In this document: positions 1 to 8,063 of the stretch, one piece after another | Numbering within the stretch: the first letter of the stretch is position 1 | Layout: each line of letters opens with the position of its first letter | Source of the DNA: CAZTLI01 sp964614375 | GTDB taxonomy: Bacteria > Chloroflexota > Anaerolineae > Aggregatilineales > Phototrophicaceae | Assembly (NCBI GenBank): GCA_964614375.1 | Contig: CAZTLI010000203.1 | Span: 1 to 9,239 of the forward strand | Reading direction: 5' to 3' | Length of the DNA stretch: 9,239 nt | Program-made: the position numbers and the translations under genes | The notes under the pieces: generated by a model | Told to the model about the DNA's origin: nothing | What the model saw: the letters and a program-made list of their open reading frames with translations, nothing else | The model's database searches: none

Positions 1-1006
1 AGCCTGCCACGATCACGATGCCCATCACCAGCGCAGCCGAAAAGATGATCAGACCACGTTGATCGCGACGACGATAGTAAATCCACAACCCTGCGCCAAG
101 TAATGCCGGTATCAACACCAGCGCGCTGACTTTGCTGAGCAACGCCAGACCAACCAGCACACCCATTGCCACGCTGCGACGGGTATCAAAGCCATGACGC
201 AGCAGCACCAGCAGCAAATAAATGATGATGCTGTTTACCGCGGTCACCAGATTGTCGTTATTGACCGAGGCCGCGATGAACAGGAACATCGGATTGAAGG
301 CCGTGATTCCAGCAGCCAGCACCGCCACAACGGGTCTATTGGGCGCAATAAGCTGCCCACACCGATAGACAAAGTAAACCGTTACAGCGCCAAGCGCGAG
401 GCTAAACATCCGCACGGCATAGACTGCTAATGCCGTCCCCTCAAGCACCGGATAGGGTGTATCGTGCAAAAGCAGATTCTTATTGCCATAGAATGCGGCA
501 TTGCCCGCAACTGCATGAGGATTAGGCGTCCGTACTGCATCAAAATCACGCATATCGAACGGTGCGCTGATGGCTGACGCAATCAGATAATACAGGGGTG
601 GTTGACTGCCTTCCTGTCGCCAGGGGGTCTCTTCACCATCAATCACCTGCACCGGCAGTTCGCCTGTTTCGGCGATATGATACACCACGCCGAAATGCCA
701 CAATTCGTCCGATGCTTCAAATATGGGCGTCGCCCACGCATAAACCAACCCCAACACCACAAAAACAATCAATATCAATTGAATAGGTGTAAACGGATTG
801 AGTGCCTTGAGCTTTTGCCAACCGGCCCATAATCGCCGTGCGACCCACCCTAATTGACGCAGCAGCCAGAGCGTCATACGCTCCAGCCATAGTGCCAGTC
901 GTGATAGGATAGGGTTTAGCCAGATGGCAATTCGCGCAAGAGCTGGCAAAATATAGGTGACAAAAAATTCTTGAATTTGTGCTTGAATTCTTCTTAGTTG
1001 TTCCAT
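1..1006 (-). CDS. Polytopic GT-C-type membrane protein (GT39/DUF2142-like), 3' end outside window
   Basis: An open frame of 335 codons begins at ATG 1006 and runs off the left edge without a stop. An in-frame TAG lies eight codons upstream and this is the first ATG after it; no good Shine-Dalgarno is visible. Residues 1-70 are Trp-, Leu- and Arg-rich and look like amphipathic helix rather than a signal peptide. The first clear membrane segment is about 74-92. It is followed by an acidic loop motif, FEASDELWH (97-104), then QEGSQPPLYYL (131-141), and further hydrophobic segments at about 192-215, 225-245, 254-270, 278-308 and 318-335. NNDNL (249-253) and LSK (290-292) also fit. An acidic first loop, PPLYY, ND.L and LSK occur in lipid-linked-sugar GT-C enzymes (GT39/ArnT-like) and in DUF2142 proteins, so I infer a membrane glycosyltransferase using a polyprenyl-phosphate sugar donor. 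The exact family and acceptor are unknown because the C-terminal half is missing. Confidence 0.75.
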   Translation of the reverse strand, partial: MEQLRRIQAQIQEFFVTYILPALARIAIWLNPILSRLALWLERMTLWLLRQLGWVARRLWAGWQKLKALNPFTPIQLILIVFVVLGLVYAWATPIFEASDELWHFGVVYHIAETGELPVQVIDGEETPWRQEGSQPPLYYLIASAISAPFDMRDFDAVRTPNPHAVAGNAAFYGNKNLLLHDTPYPVLEGTALAVYAVRMFSLALGAVTVYFVYRCGQLIAPNRPVVAVLAAGITAFNPMFLFIAASVNNDNLVTAVNSIIIYLLLVLLRHGFDTRRSVAMGVLVGLALLSKVSALVLIPALLGAGLWIYYRRRDQRGLIIFSAALVMGIVIVAG

Positions 1007-1040
1007 GTTTGTTATTCTATCAGTTTTCTATCCTGACTTA

Positions 1041-1101
1041 CCCCCCCAAATGTTAGGGGCGAAAGCGGACTTTCACCAATACTCAGTACGTCAATTTTGA
1101 C
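1041..1101. repeat. Cluster of short inverted repeats upstream of the partial glycosyltransferase gene
   Basis: The 205-base gap between the two minus-strand genes holds, besides the terminator, three short dyads: a run of seven C opposite GGGG (1041-1059), GAAAG-CGGA-CTTTC (1061-1074) and GTCAA-TT-TTGAC (1090-1101). They lie 35-95 bases upstream of the ATG at 1006, where a promoter and operator for that gene would be expected. A TAGAAT (-10-like) is present 8 bases before the ATG, but I see no matching -35, so I do not call a promoter. The dyads are visible in the sequence; a regulatory role is inference. Confidence 0.35.
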
Positions 1102-1165
1102 CGGGAGTAGCATCCCCGCACCCCGTTAAATAACGCACTAAGATAATTGCACGAATGCAGCCAAC

Positions 1166-1188
1166 AAAAAAGGGCGCTTCGTGCGCCC
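1166..1188 (-). terminator. Intrinsic terminator after the ABC exporter operon
   Basis: Read on the minus strand, GGGCGC, loop ACGAA and GCGCCC form a perfect 6-bp GC stem, followed at once by six T residues (1166-1171). It begins 24 bases after the stop codon of the second ABC gene, the expected place for a Rho-independent terminator. It should insulate the exporter operon from the glycosyltransferase gene starting at 1006. Confidence 0.88.
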
Positions 1189-1211
1189 CCATCGCTCTAA
1201 TGTTGTTAGAC

Positions 1212-3032
1212 TTAATCGCCCACTGCTTTATCCGAAAACATCACTTTGGCATTTTCGACGTAACTCAAAGACTGATGCCGAAAATAGGTATTGTACAATT
1301 CCGCGTAATGTCCATTTAGGGCGATTAATGCCTCATGATCGCCCTCTTCAATGATTTCACCCTCACGCAGCACAATGATGCGGTCTGCGCTCCGCACCGT
1401 GCTCAGGCGATGGGCAATAAGAATCGACGTAGATTGGGATAGAATAAGGTCGAGTGCCTCTTGAATCTGCATTTCTGTAAACGGGTCGATACTCGCCGTA
1501 GCCTCATCCAGTATGAATATTGCCGGTTTTTGCAGCAGCACCCGCAGGAGACTCACCAACTGTCGCTGTCCCATACTCAGTCGTGCGCCACGTTCACCCA
1601 CATCGCTGTCGAGACCATTGGGCAATGTTTCTAGCCACTCACCTTCACCAACACTATAGGCAACGGCGTCAGTCTCTTCATCTGTTGCGTCTGGGCGACT
1701 ATAGCGGATGTTGTCACGGATTGTCCCGCTGAATAAAAAAGGCTGCTGCGGCACGATGCCCAGACGTGCGCGAAAAGACTGCGTATCGAAAGCGCGAATA
1801 TCCCGGTCATCAATCAAAATGTTACCCGCTTGAAATTCATAAAACCGGGTAACGAGTTTGGCAATCGTGCTTTTACCCGCGCCGGTATGCCCTACAAAGG
1901 CCACACTTTCACCCGGCGCAATATGGAGGTTGAAATCCCGCAAAATTGGTTGGTCATCCACATAACTAAACACCACTTCACGAAATTCGATCTTGCCGCG
2001 CATTTCCCCGGCGGTCTGATTATCATTCTGAACCACCGTATTTTCCGCATCAATCAGCGCAAATACCCGTTCAGTCGCGCTCAAACCCTGTTGGAACTGA
2101 CTCCAAAATGCGGCGATATTGATAAACGGAAACCAGAAACGGTCAACACCCTGCACAAACAGATACCACGCACCCACCGCAATCACACCTGCGACCACCT
2201 GTTGTGCGCCAACATAGAATACAATTGCGATGGCAAAACCAGACAAAATGTTCAATATCGGGAACACCAGCGACAACACAAAACCACGCCGCATATTGAT
2301 GCGAAACGACTGTTGATTAACATCGCTAAATTCGCCATAAATCATCGCTTCTTTACGGAAGCTCTTAGCAACCCCAATGCCGGTGACACTTTCCTGGATA
2401 TTATCATTCACCAGCGCCATTGCCCGCGACCCTTGCCGTGTCACATAGCGCGCCAGACGCCGAAAAATCACCGATGCCACAATAATCATTGGCATTGTTA
2501 GCAGCAGGATAACGGTTAACGTCACCGAGCGATCTAACATAGCAAGCACGAGGAATACCACAGAAAACATCTGGCTGATGACATCACTCGCCACGGTGAC
2601 CACATCGCCAAATTCCTGTGTATCGCTGGTGATGCGACTGACTACCTTGCCAGTTTTATTCGTATCGTAAAATGCCATATCCCGATTAACGGCAGCCGCA
2701 AACGCATCTTTACGCATTGCACTCACCGTATGTCCGATAATACGGCTCATCAACAGGCGGCGTATCCAATTGGACACATATTCCAGCACTGCCGAAACCA
2801 GCAATGCGATCAGCAGGACAGGTATAATACCCTGATTATCGGTTTCTAGCGCATCAACACCATCTGCAATCAGAATCGGGCGCAGCGCCGAAACCACAGA
2901 GAGCACAAAGAATGCCACTACAATGGTGATTAACCGACGTTTATAAACGGAAAAATAGTCATAGATGCGTTTGAAGAGGTAGGTATCAGTATACTGGCGG
3001 TCATAGCGATCAGCATCCAATCCAAGAAACAT
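1212..3032 (-). CDS. ABC exporter half-transporter, subunit with catalytic Glu but degenerate signature (LSMGQ)
   Basis: This 606-residue protein has an N-terminal six-helix transmembrane domain (about 20-320) and a C-terminal nucleotide-binding domain (about 348-580), the usual type IV (B-type) exporter layout. Visible motifs are the A-loop Tyr357, Walker A GHTGAGKS (381-388), Q-loop Gln429, signature LSMGQ (485-489), Walker B IFILDE with catalytic Glu510, D-loop ASID and H-loop His541. The signature has Met where LSGGQ has Gly, and the following residues (RQLVSLLRVLL) also depart from the usual RQRLAIARA. In heterodimeric exporters a weakened signature in one subunit pairs with a weakened Walker B in the other, and the upstream gene supplies exactly that. 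The start follows GAAGGG by about 11 bases. The preceding gene's TAA and an adjacent TAG are in this same frame 21 and 18 bases upstream, so no longer start is possible. It is probably translated from the same mRNA as that gene. Multidrug, lipid or peptide export are all possible; substrate unknown. Confidence 0.93.
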   Translation of the reverse strand: MFLGLDADRYDRQYTDTYLFKRIYDYFSVYKRRLITIVVAFFVLSVVSALRPILIADGVDALETDNQGIIPVLLIALLVSAVLEYVSNWIRRLLMSRIIGHTVSAMRKDAFAAAVNRDMAFYDTNKTGKVVSRITSDTQEFGDVVTVASDVISQMFSVVFLVLAMLDRSVTLTVILLLTMPMIIVASVIFRRLARYVTRQGSRAMALVNDNIQESVTGIGVAKSFRKEAMIYGEFSDVNQQSFRINMRRGFVLSLVFPILNILSGFAIAIVFYVGAQQVVAGVIAVGAWYLFVQGVDRFWFPFINIAAFWSQFQQGLSATERVFALIDAENTVVQNDNQTAGEMRGKIEFREVVFSYVDDQPILRDFNLHIAPGESVAFVGHTGAGKSTIAKLVTRFYEFQAGNILIDDRDIRAFDTQSFRARLGIVPQQPFLFSGTIRDNIRYSRPDATDEETDAVAYSVGEGEWLETLPNGLDSDVGERGARLSMGQRQLVSLLRVLLQKPAIFILDEATASIDPFTEMQIQEALDLILSQSTSILIAHRLSTVRSADRIIVLREGEIIEEGDHEALIALNGHYAELYNTYFRHQSLSYVENAKVMFSDKAVGD

Positions 3033-3050
3033 AGCAGCAGTACCCTTCTA

Positions 3051-4853
3051 TTATTTGCCAGACACCTGATTAGTTGAAACGACTTGTTGGTTCGATTTGC
3101 CACCTTCATAACGGGCAAAGATACGGCGATACGATTCCGAATCGCGTAAAAGGTCTTTATGTTTGCCCTGCGCCACGACACGTCCATTGCGTAACACAAT
3201 GATGTGGTCTGCCCAGCGAATCTGGGATAAGCGGTGCGTAATCAGAATAGTTGTGCGTCCCTTTGCCGCTGCCCAAATCGCCCGTTGAATCTCATCTTCG
3301 GTGGCGCTGTCAATCGCGCTGGTACTGTCATCCAGAATCAAAATGGGGGGATTGGTCAAGAATGCGCGGGCAATCGCCAAGCGCTGACGCTGCCCGCCAC
3401 TTAAGGTCACACCGCGCTGCCCAATAACCGTCTCATAACCCTCTGGCAGCGCCATGATAAAATCGTGGGCCTGCGCTTTCCGTGCGGCATCTTCTATTTG
3501 TTCCGGCGTCGCGGATTGATCGCCAAATGCGATATTTTCGGCTATCGTGCGACTAAAGAGAAAAATGTCCTGCTCGATAATGCTGATTTGTGACCGCAGC
3601 GATGCCATTTTCCAATCGCGCACGTCAACCCCATCTACCAGAACACGTCCGCTAACGGTGTCATACATGCGATTGATGAGCTTGGTCAACGTGCTCTTGC
3701 CAGCGCCTGTTTGCCCGACCACTGCCACAGTTTGACCCGGATTAATCGTAAATGTGATGTCATGCAGCACTGGATTGCCGTGTTTATAGCCGAAACTCAC
3801 ATCTTCAAATGCCAGCGTGCCTTCTATTGCCGCATCATATCCAGCATCGTTCTGGTCAAGATCAGTCCTGGCAGTTATGACATTCAAAATACGCCCCGCA
3901 CTGGCATAGCCTAGCGCGACATTTGAGAGTGAATAGACTGAGGTAAATACAGGGAAACCAAACAAAAACATCATCCCCATAAACGCCACAATATCCCCGG
4001 TTTCAATCATACCCGCGTTAAACATCCAGACACATTGCAACATCCCGGCAACAAACACCAGTCCCAGCAGCAAGAAGGATAAATAGCGGGCTTCCACTTC
4101 ACCCTGATGGACAAAGTGGTCACGCACTTCATCGGCGAGTATGTTAAAGCGTTCAGTTTCCTGTTTTTCCTGCGCCGCCCCTTTGACCACCTGCAACCCA
4201 TCTAACGCCTCCGCCAATCGCGCATTCATACGTCCGAAACTCGCACGCACGTCCTGGGCTATGGGATGCACTGTCCTCACGAAGCGATACTGCACAATAA
4301 CATGCAAAATCACAAATCCAAGCGGCACAATGATGAGCAAAGGATGCACCAATGGCGCGCTCATCACCGGCAGCAGCAAGAAAAACGCCGACCCGATAAA
4401 TAAATTCACACCGGGATTCATCATCAAGTTAATTTGACGCACATCATTGGTCACACGCGCCATGATCTCGCCAACAGGTTGTAAATCGTGATAGGCCATG
4501 CTTTTGCCGAGCAAACTGGCATACAGCTCATCCCGCACATCGCGTTCAATCAACTGCCCATACGTCTCTGCTGAGAAGTTACGGATTAATTGCAACACCG
4601 CGCGCAGGGCTTGTGACCCAATGACCGCCAGCGCCATTAAAGCGACGAAATCAAGATCATGATCACGAATAACGGCCTCAAATCCTTGACCGAGGAAATA
4701 GGGAACCGCGGCGGCTAAAGCCGCATTGCTAAATGCACCAATCATCAACGCCAGCAAAATCAGTGGGTGACGTTTCAAGTATGACCAGATGAAGCGAAAG
4801 GTACTGCGATGGTCACTATGGTCGTAGGTGCGTGCGATGAATTCTGATGTCAT
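3051..4853 (-). CDS. ABC exporter half-transporter, subunit with LSGGQ but Asp at the catalytic Glu position
   Basis: This is a 600-residue fusion of a six-helix transmembrane domain (about 20-320) and an ATPase domain (about 347-580), first gene of the exporter pair. Motifs are A-loop Tyr356, Walker A GQTGAGKS (380-387), Q-loop Gln428, a canonical LSGGQRQRLAIARA (484-497), Walker B ILILDD (504-509), D-loop SAID and His540. Asp509 sits where active ABC ATPases have Glu. The same substitution marks the degenerate site of heterodimeric exporters such as TM287/288 and BmrCD, so this subunit is expected to pair with the product of the gene 18 bases downstream. The start is fixed by an in-frame TGA two codons upstream; GGA lies 6 bases before the ATG. 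The last 17 residues are a polar, probably disordered tail. The gene ends TAATAG, a tandem stop in the reading frame of the next gene. The family is certain; the transported substrate is not readable from the sequence. Confidence 0.93.
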   Translation of the reverse strand: MTSEFIARTYDHSDHRSTFRFIWSYLKRHPLILLALMIGAFSNAALAAAVPYFLGQGFEAVIRDHDLDFVALMALAVIGSQALRAVLQLIRNFSAETYGQLIERDVRDELYASLLGKSMAYHDLQPVGEIMARVTNDVRQINLMMNPGVNLFIGSAFFLLLPVMSAPLVHPLLIIVPLGFVILHVIVQYRFVRTVHPIAQDVRASFGRMNARLAEALDGLQVVKGAAQEKQETERFNILADEVRDHFVHQGEVEARYLSFLLLGLVFVAGMLQCVWMFNAGMIETGDIVAFMGMMFLFGFPVFTSVYSLSNVALGYASAGRILNVITARTDLDQNDAGYDAAIEGTLAFEDVSFGYKHGNPVLHDITFTINPGQTVAVVGQTGAGKSTLTKLINRMYDTVSGRVLVDGVDVRDWKMASLRSQISIIEQDIFLFSRTIAENIAFGDQSATPEQIEDAARKAQAHDFIMALPEGYETVIGQRGVTLSGGQRQRLAIARAFLTNPPILILDDSTSAIDSATEDEIQRAIWAAAKGRTTILITHRLSQIRWADHIIVLRNGRVVAQGKHKDLLRDSESYRRIFARYEGGKSNQQVVSTNQVSGK

Positions 4854-4904
4854 GGTTCATCCAACGGACTGTTTTGCAGTGTATTAATTAAAATTGCAGA
4901 TTCC

Positions 4905-4935
4905 ATTGTATAACTATGCCTTAATCCCAATTAAG
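4905..4935 (-). promoter_or_regulatory. Possible promoter with overlapping palindrome ahead of the ABC operon
   Basis: On the minus strand the overlapping -10-like hexamers TATACA (4907-4912) and TACAAT (4905-4910) lie about 50 bases upstream of the ATG at 4853. A perfect 6-bp inverted repeat, CTTAAT-TGGG-ATTAAG (4920-4935), covers the spacer and -35 position. The best -35 (TTAATT, 18-base spacing to TACAAT) is poor, as would fit an activated or repressed promoter. The palindrome is certain; its use as an operator is inference. Confidence 0.35.
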
Positions 4936-4989
4936 ACCATCAAGTGGGTTAACCGCATAAAAGGCAAAATTAGTATACGAACATTTTAT

Positions 4990-5001
4990 CTGTCCGAACA
5001 G
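4990..5001 (-). other. Small hairpin after the glycosyltransferase gene, not a convincing terminator
   Basis: Minus-strand CTGT-TCGG-ACAG forms a 4-bp stem with a 4-base loop, 26 bases past the TAG stop at 5028. It is followed by ATAAAA rather than a T tract, so it does not look like an intrinsic terminator. Transcription from the upstream cluster may therefore continue into the ABC genes. Confidence 0.3.
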
Positions 5002-5027
5002 CCAGGAATTGCTTATTAAGGGAATAG

Positions 5028-7460
5028 CTAGTTGATTGTGATTCGAGCCGGCAGCACGCCAATCGTCTCTTCGCGGACAGACTGCCCGATTACCGGGAGA
5101 CGGTCTATTTCACCCGCATCATTAAGGTAATAGACCACAATCCACATTTGATAGGTAGCGGAAGGCATTTCATCGGGTAAACGCAGCGCGCGATTATCCC
5201 AAACACCCTGCCCCGGCAACCAGCCAGTCGTCGGCGCGAATCCCCAACCCGGTTGGGCATCATTCGACTGTTGTGCCAATACTGTGCCGGTTTCATCATC
5301 CGCTATAAACCATGCAACGCGATAATCGACACTCAATGGCGCATCCGTCTGCCAATATAACGACAGTGGCAAGACATCGCCCGCCTGATATGATGTGCCC
5401 ACAGGCAATTCATATCCCGCCAGCGCGATATGGTCGCCAAAGTATAAATCTACATTATAGGTTGGATTGGCGAAGGCATACGGATCAGGCGCGGGAACGG
5501 TGCTAAATTCGATCAAACGAACGGCGGGGTCAGGTGGGTCGGTTTGAATTTCGCGGATAGGATAATAATAGGTCGCTAAGTAGCGCTCTACCGGACGGAC
5601 GCTCCATGCCAAAAACGCGCTGTTATGCGCCAGCAGCCACACCCGGTCACGATGTCCCGCGACATGATTGATGACGGCGATAGACTGATACGTGAGCAAA
5701 TCGGCGGGATTATCCGAAATCACGTCTGGCTCATCGTCTGGATTCAAGCGTTCGCCGGGTTGTATCGGCAGTGTGATAAATCGTCCGGCGATGTGTTTGG
5801 CATAATTGAAGATGAATCCTTCATAGGTATCATCGGCTAGCAAAATGACATCATCGGCGGTCGTCTCAGCTTGCAGAGTAGGCAGCATCGCATGAAGTGA
5901 CGTATTTGTCCCGCGATATAAGCCATCTGTGTCATAAATCAGCCGTAATCCTGCGCCGATACATAGCAAGAATATAACGGGCAGGAGCACCACAACCCGA
6001 ATTACACGCTTGCTCGCAACAGATACCCGCAGCAGATAGAACGAAAAGCCAGCCGAAATGACACCCAACAGGCCAAATAAAATCGCCCATAAACCTGTTC
6101 CCGCGCGCACCCATGCAAAATCCAGCCCCAGACTATCCCAAAGTGAGGGTAAGATTATCCAGCGTAGATATTGAATTTGATTGATACCGGGTATCCAATC
6201 GGCAACACCGCCAGATTCAGGCGGAAGGGCTTTCGGATACTGCGACCAATCGAGTGCCAGCGCATTAAATTGTATCCAGATGCCATACAGCAGTAAAAAA
6301 CCAGCAGGAATCCACCATCGCCATGAACGTGGTTTCTGCGTCAATCGCGCGACTACTGGCAATGCACCGAGCATCAAAAACGGTATGACCGGAATGAGAA
6401 ATCGTGGAGGCCATGACAATCCGCCAAACCAGTGCTGCAATGACGCCAGAGGGTAAGCGATGACATATACAAATACCACGAGCAGCACCACCCATATATA
6501 GCGTTGGCGTCCCTGCTTCAGTAACAGCCATAGTCCGGGAACTGCCAGCAGCACGACAGGCGACGTGCCCCACACACTCCCGCCGACACTGAACAGGTAA
6601 CTATGGGTTGCGAGTTGTGTAAACGTCACATGATAGAAGATCCGAAATAGGCCGCCTGTCGCCCCTCGAATCAGCAAATCAAATGGCGTACCCATCAGCA
6701 CCAGGCCAATTGGAAAGACCACCAGAAAAGCCAATCCCGCCGCCAACAAGCGTCTGAACCAGCGATTGGTACGAACAGATGCAATATCGGGAAGCGCAAT
6801 GACAAAAAGAGCAGGCAGCGCAAAAATCGCCGTGTTTTTGTTCAGCGTCGCCAATCCAAGCGCAACAACCGCCCCAACGAGCCACCATAAACGACGATAG
6901 CCACGCTGTCGCCACAATTCAAGCAACAGCCCTGCCAGCAAGGTGAATAACAAGACCAGGGGTTCGTAAAAGAAGGTTTGACTGTATGCCCAAACAATTG
7001 TGCCCAGACCAAACAATAGAGTGACCACAACAGCGGTACGCGCGTCATAGCGTAAGACAAGGGCATACCAGAACAGCACACCGCCAGCCAACGCCGTCAC
7101 AAATACATTAAATAGCCAGACAGTGTGAATGAGTCCAAAACCGGGCACAGCCTCCGCCAGCAAATACAGCGGGACCGCCAGTATATTTTGCAGGATTTCA
7201 TCATCTTCAAACGAATTGAGCGGATAATCAGTGTGGTTAGAAAATTGCACAGGCAGTTCAAAACGTAGCGATTCATCCAGCAGCCTATCTCCAAAACGCA
7301 ATTGACTGCTGAGTGCATCCACCCGGCGCAAGGCATCGCCACTCTCTATGCGCCCGCTATAGGTCAGCATATAGACGCTTGCGAGGCCTATAACCAGTGC
7401 TATCCACAAACTGATACGCTGTCGTGTCGAAGAAAGGCCGTTTGTAGTTGATGAAGTCAA
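5028..7460 (-). CDS. GT-C-type membrane glycosyltransferase (GT39/PMT-like) with extracytoplasmic C-terminal domains, TTG start
   Basis: An 810-residue protein with about 13 hydrophobic segments between residues 17 and 503, then a soluble C-terminal region of about 300 residues. The first loop after TM1 holds acidic residues (RIESGD, 37-42; RRVDALSS, 45-52), as expected for a GT-C catalytic loop. GGLSWPPRFLIPVIPFLML (346-364) resembles the GG.SWGPR motif of bacterial PMT/GT39 relatives. The tail has a mixed alpha/beta part (about 530-650, ending RVWLLAHN and RYLATYYYPI) and a beta-sandwich-like part (about 665-805, with FGDHIALAGYEL, LPLSLYWQTD, TTGWLPGQ). This tail type is familiar from Chloroflexota membrane glycosyltransferases. 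I infer sugar transfer from a polyprenyl-phosphate donor on the outer face of the membrane; donor and acceptor are unknown. The only start between the in-frame TAA at 7515-7517 and TM1 is TTG at 7460, with GGTGA 4 bases before it. The TPR gene ends 54 bases upstream, suggesting an operon. Confidence 0.8.
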   Translation of the reverse strand: MTSSTTNGLSSTRQRISLWIALVIGLASVYMLTYSGRIESGDALRRVDALSSQLRFGDRLLDESLRFELPVQFSNHTDYPLNSFEDDEILQNILAVPLYLLAEAVPGFGLIHTVWLFNVFVTALAGGVLFWYALVLRYDARTAVVVTLLFGLGTIVWAYSQTFFYEPLVLLFTLLAGLLLELWRQRGYRRLWWLVGAVVALGLATLNKNTAIFALPALFVIALPDIASVRTNRWFRRLLAAGLAFLVVFPIGLVLMGTPFDLLIRGATGGLFRIFYHVTFTQLATHSYLFSVGGSVWGTSPVVLLAVPGLWLLLKQGRQRYIWVVLLVVFVYVIAYPLASLQHWFGGLSWPPRFLIPVIPFLMLGALPVVARLTQKPRSWRWWIPAGFLLLYGIWIQFNALALDWSQYPKALPPESGGVADWIPGINQIQYLRWIILPSLWDSLGLDFAWVRAGTGLWAILFGLLGVISAGFSFYLLRVSVASKRVIRVVVLLPVIFLLCIGAGLRLIYDTDGLYRGTNTSLHAMLPTLQAETTADDVILLADDTYEGFIFNYAKHIAGRFITLPIQPGERLNPDDEPDVISDNPADLLTYQSIAVINHVAGHRDRVWLLAHNSAFLAWSVRPVERYLATYYYPIREIQTDPPDPAVRLIEFSTVPAPDPYAFANPTYNVDLYFGDHIALAGYELPVGTSYQAGDVLPLSLYWQTDAPLSVDYRVAWFIADDETGTVLAQQSNDAQPGWGFAPTTGWLPGQGVWDNRALRLPDEMPSATYQMWIVVYYLNDAGEIDRLPVIGQSVREETIGVLPARITIN

Positions 7461-7514
7461 AGAGTCACCGACTGGACTGTGTGCAGCGAAACAAACGGCA
7501 CAACTATAGAGGAT

Positions 7515-8063
7515 TTACTCTGATTTGCCAGTCCCGGTTAAGCGGTTGATGATGCCGGATAGTCCGCGGATCACCCGTTGACGTGTTGATAACTGGTCGA
7601 GTTGCTCCAGCCCCACTTGATAGGTGGCCGCGCCAGCGGTCAATTTCCCATCTTTGACCTGAAGGTCAGCCATGGCGATGAGGGTTTCACCATAGAGCTT
7701 CTTTTCACCCAATTCCTGGAAGGTGTCGGCAGCCTGACGATAACAATTATAGGCCTGCTCTTTGTCACCCACAGACATATATACGCCACCCATATTCCCT
7801 AAGGTCTGGGCAGCGCGTTTGGGGTCTTCCAATTGCTGAAAAACCTGCAACGCAGCCTGCATTTGTTCCAGCGCCTGCTGCGATTCGCCGAGTGAACGAT
7901 GAATCAAACCGATATTCACCTGCATCTCGGCAGCCATACCCCGATCATCAGCCGACGCATAAGCATCTTGCGCCTGCTGAAATAACCGCGCTGCTGCTTC
8001 ATAATCATGTTGTTTAAAGAACTTCACACCCTGTTCTTGCAATTCTTGTGGATCGCTCATCAT
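7515..8063 (-). CDS. Small tetratricopeptide-repeat protein
   Basis: A 182-residue soluble protein made almost entirely of TPR units at about 7-40, 44-79, 84-119 and 124-157. Typical repeat residues are visible, such as DYEAAARLFQQA (20-31), NIGLIHRSLGESQQALEQ (50-67), NMGGVYMSVGDKEQAYNCY (90-108) and MADLQVKDGK (131-140). There is no signal peptide or membrane segment, so a cytoplasmic protein-binding role is expected. The C-terminus (161-175, RQRVIRGLSGIINRL) looks like a short basic amphipathic helix that could contact a partner or membrane. The frame opens with two ATGs (8063 and 8060) directly after an in-frame TGA, so the start is one of these. The second sits 6 bases after GGTG, and a much stronger Shine-Dalgarno lies 32 bases before the first, beyond a hairpin. 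It follows the XRE gene by 52 bases and precedes the glycosyltransferase by 54. The binding partner is unknown; the XRE protein is a natural candidate by neighbourhood only. Confidence 0.88.
   Translation of the reverse strand: MMSDPQELQEQGVKFFKQHDYEAAARLFQQAQDAYASADDRGMAAEMQVNIGLIHRSLGESQQALEQMQAALQVFQQLEDPKRAAQTLGNMGGVYMSVGDKEQAYNCYRQAADTFQELGEKKLYGETLIAMADLQVKDGKLTAGAATYQVGLEQLDQLSTRQRVIRGLSGIINRLTGTGKSE

Noticed and set aside
194..832. Plus-strand open frames of 60-80 codons in the left 1 kb
   Set aside because: This stretch is coding on the minus strand for the partial membrane glycosyltransferase, with an unbroken 335-codon frame and membrane-protein composition; the plus-strand frames show no domain features.
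1830..2501. A 223-codon plus-strand open frame opposite the ABC exporter gene
   Set aside because: It lies wholly inside a clear ABC transporter gene on the other strand, its product is rich in His, Asn and Arg with no domain pattern, and no ribosome-binding site or promoter precedes it. It is a codon-composition shadow.
6265..7342. Several minus-strand frames of 78-102 codons inside the 810-residue glycosyltransferase
   Set aside because: They are Cys- and Trp-rich out-of-frame readings of the same strand and break up a continuous, coherent membrane protein only by frame shift; no evidence of a real frameshift.
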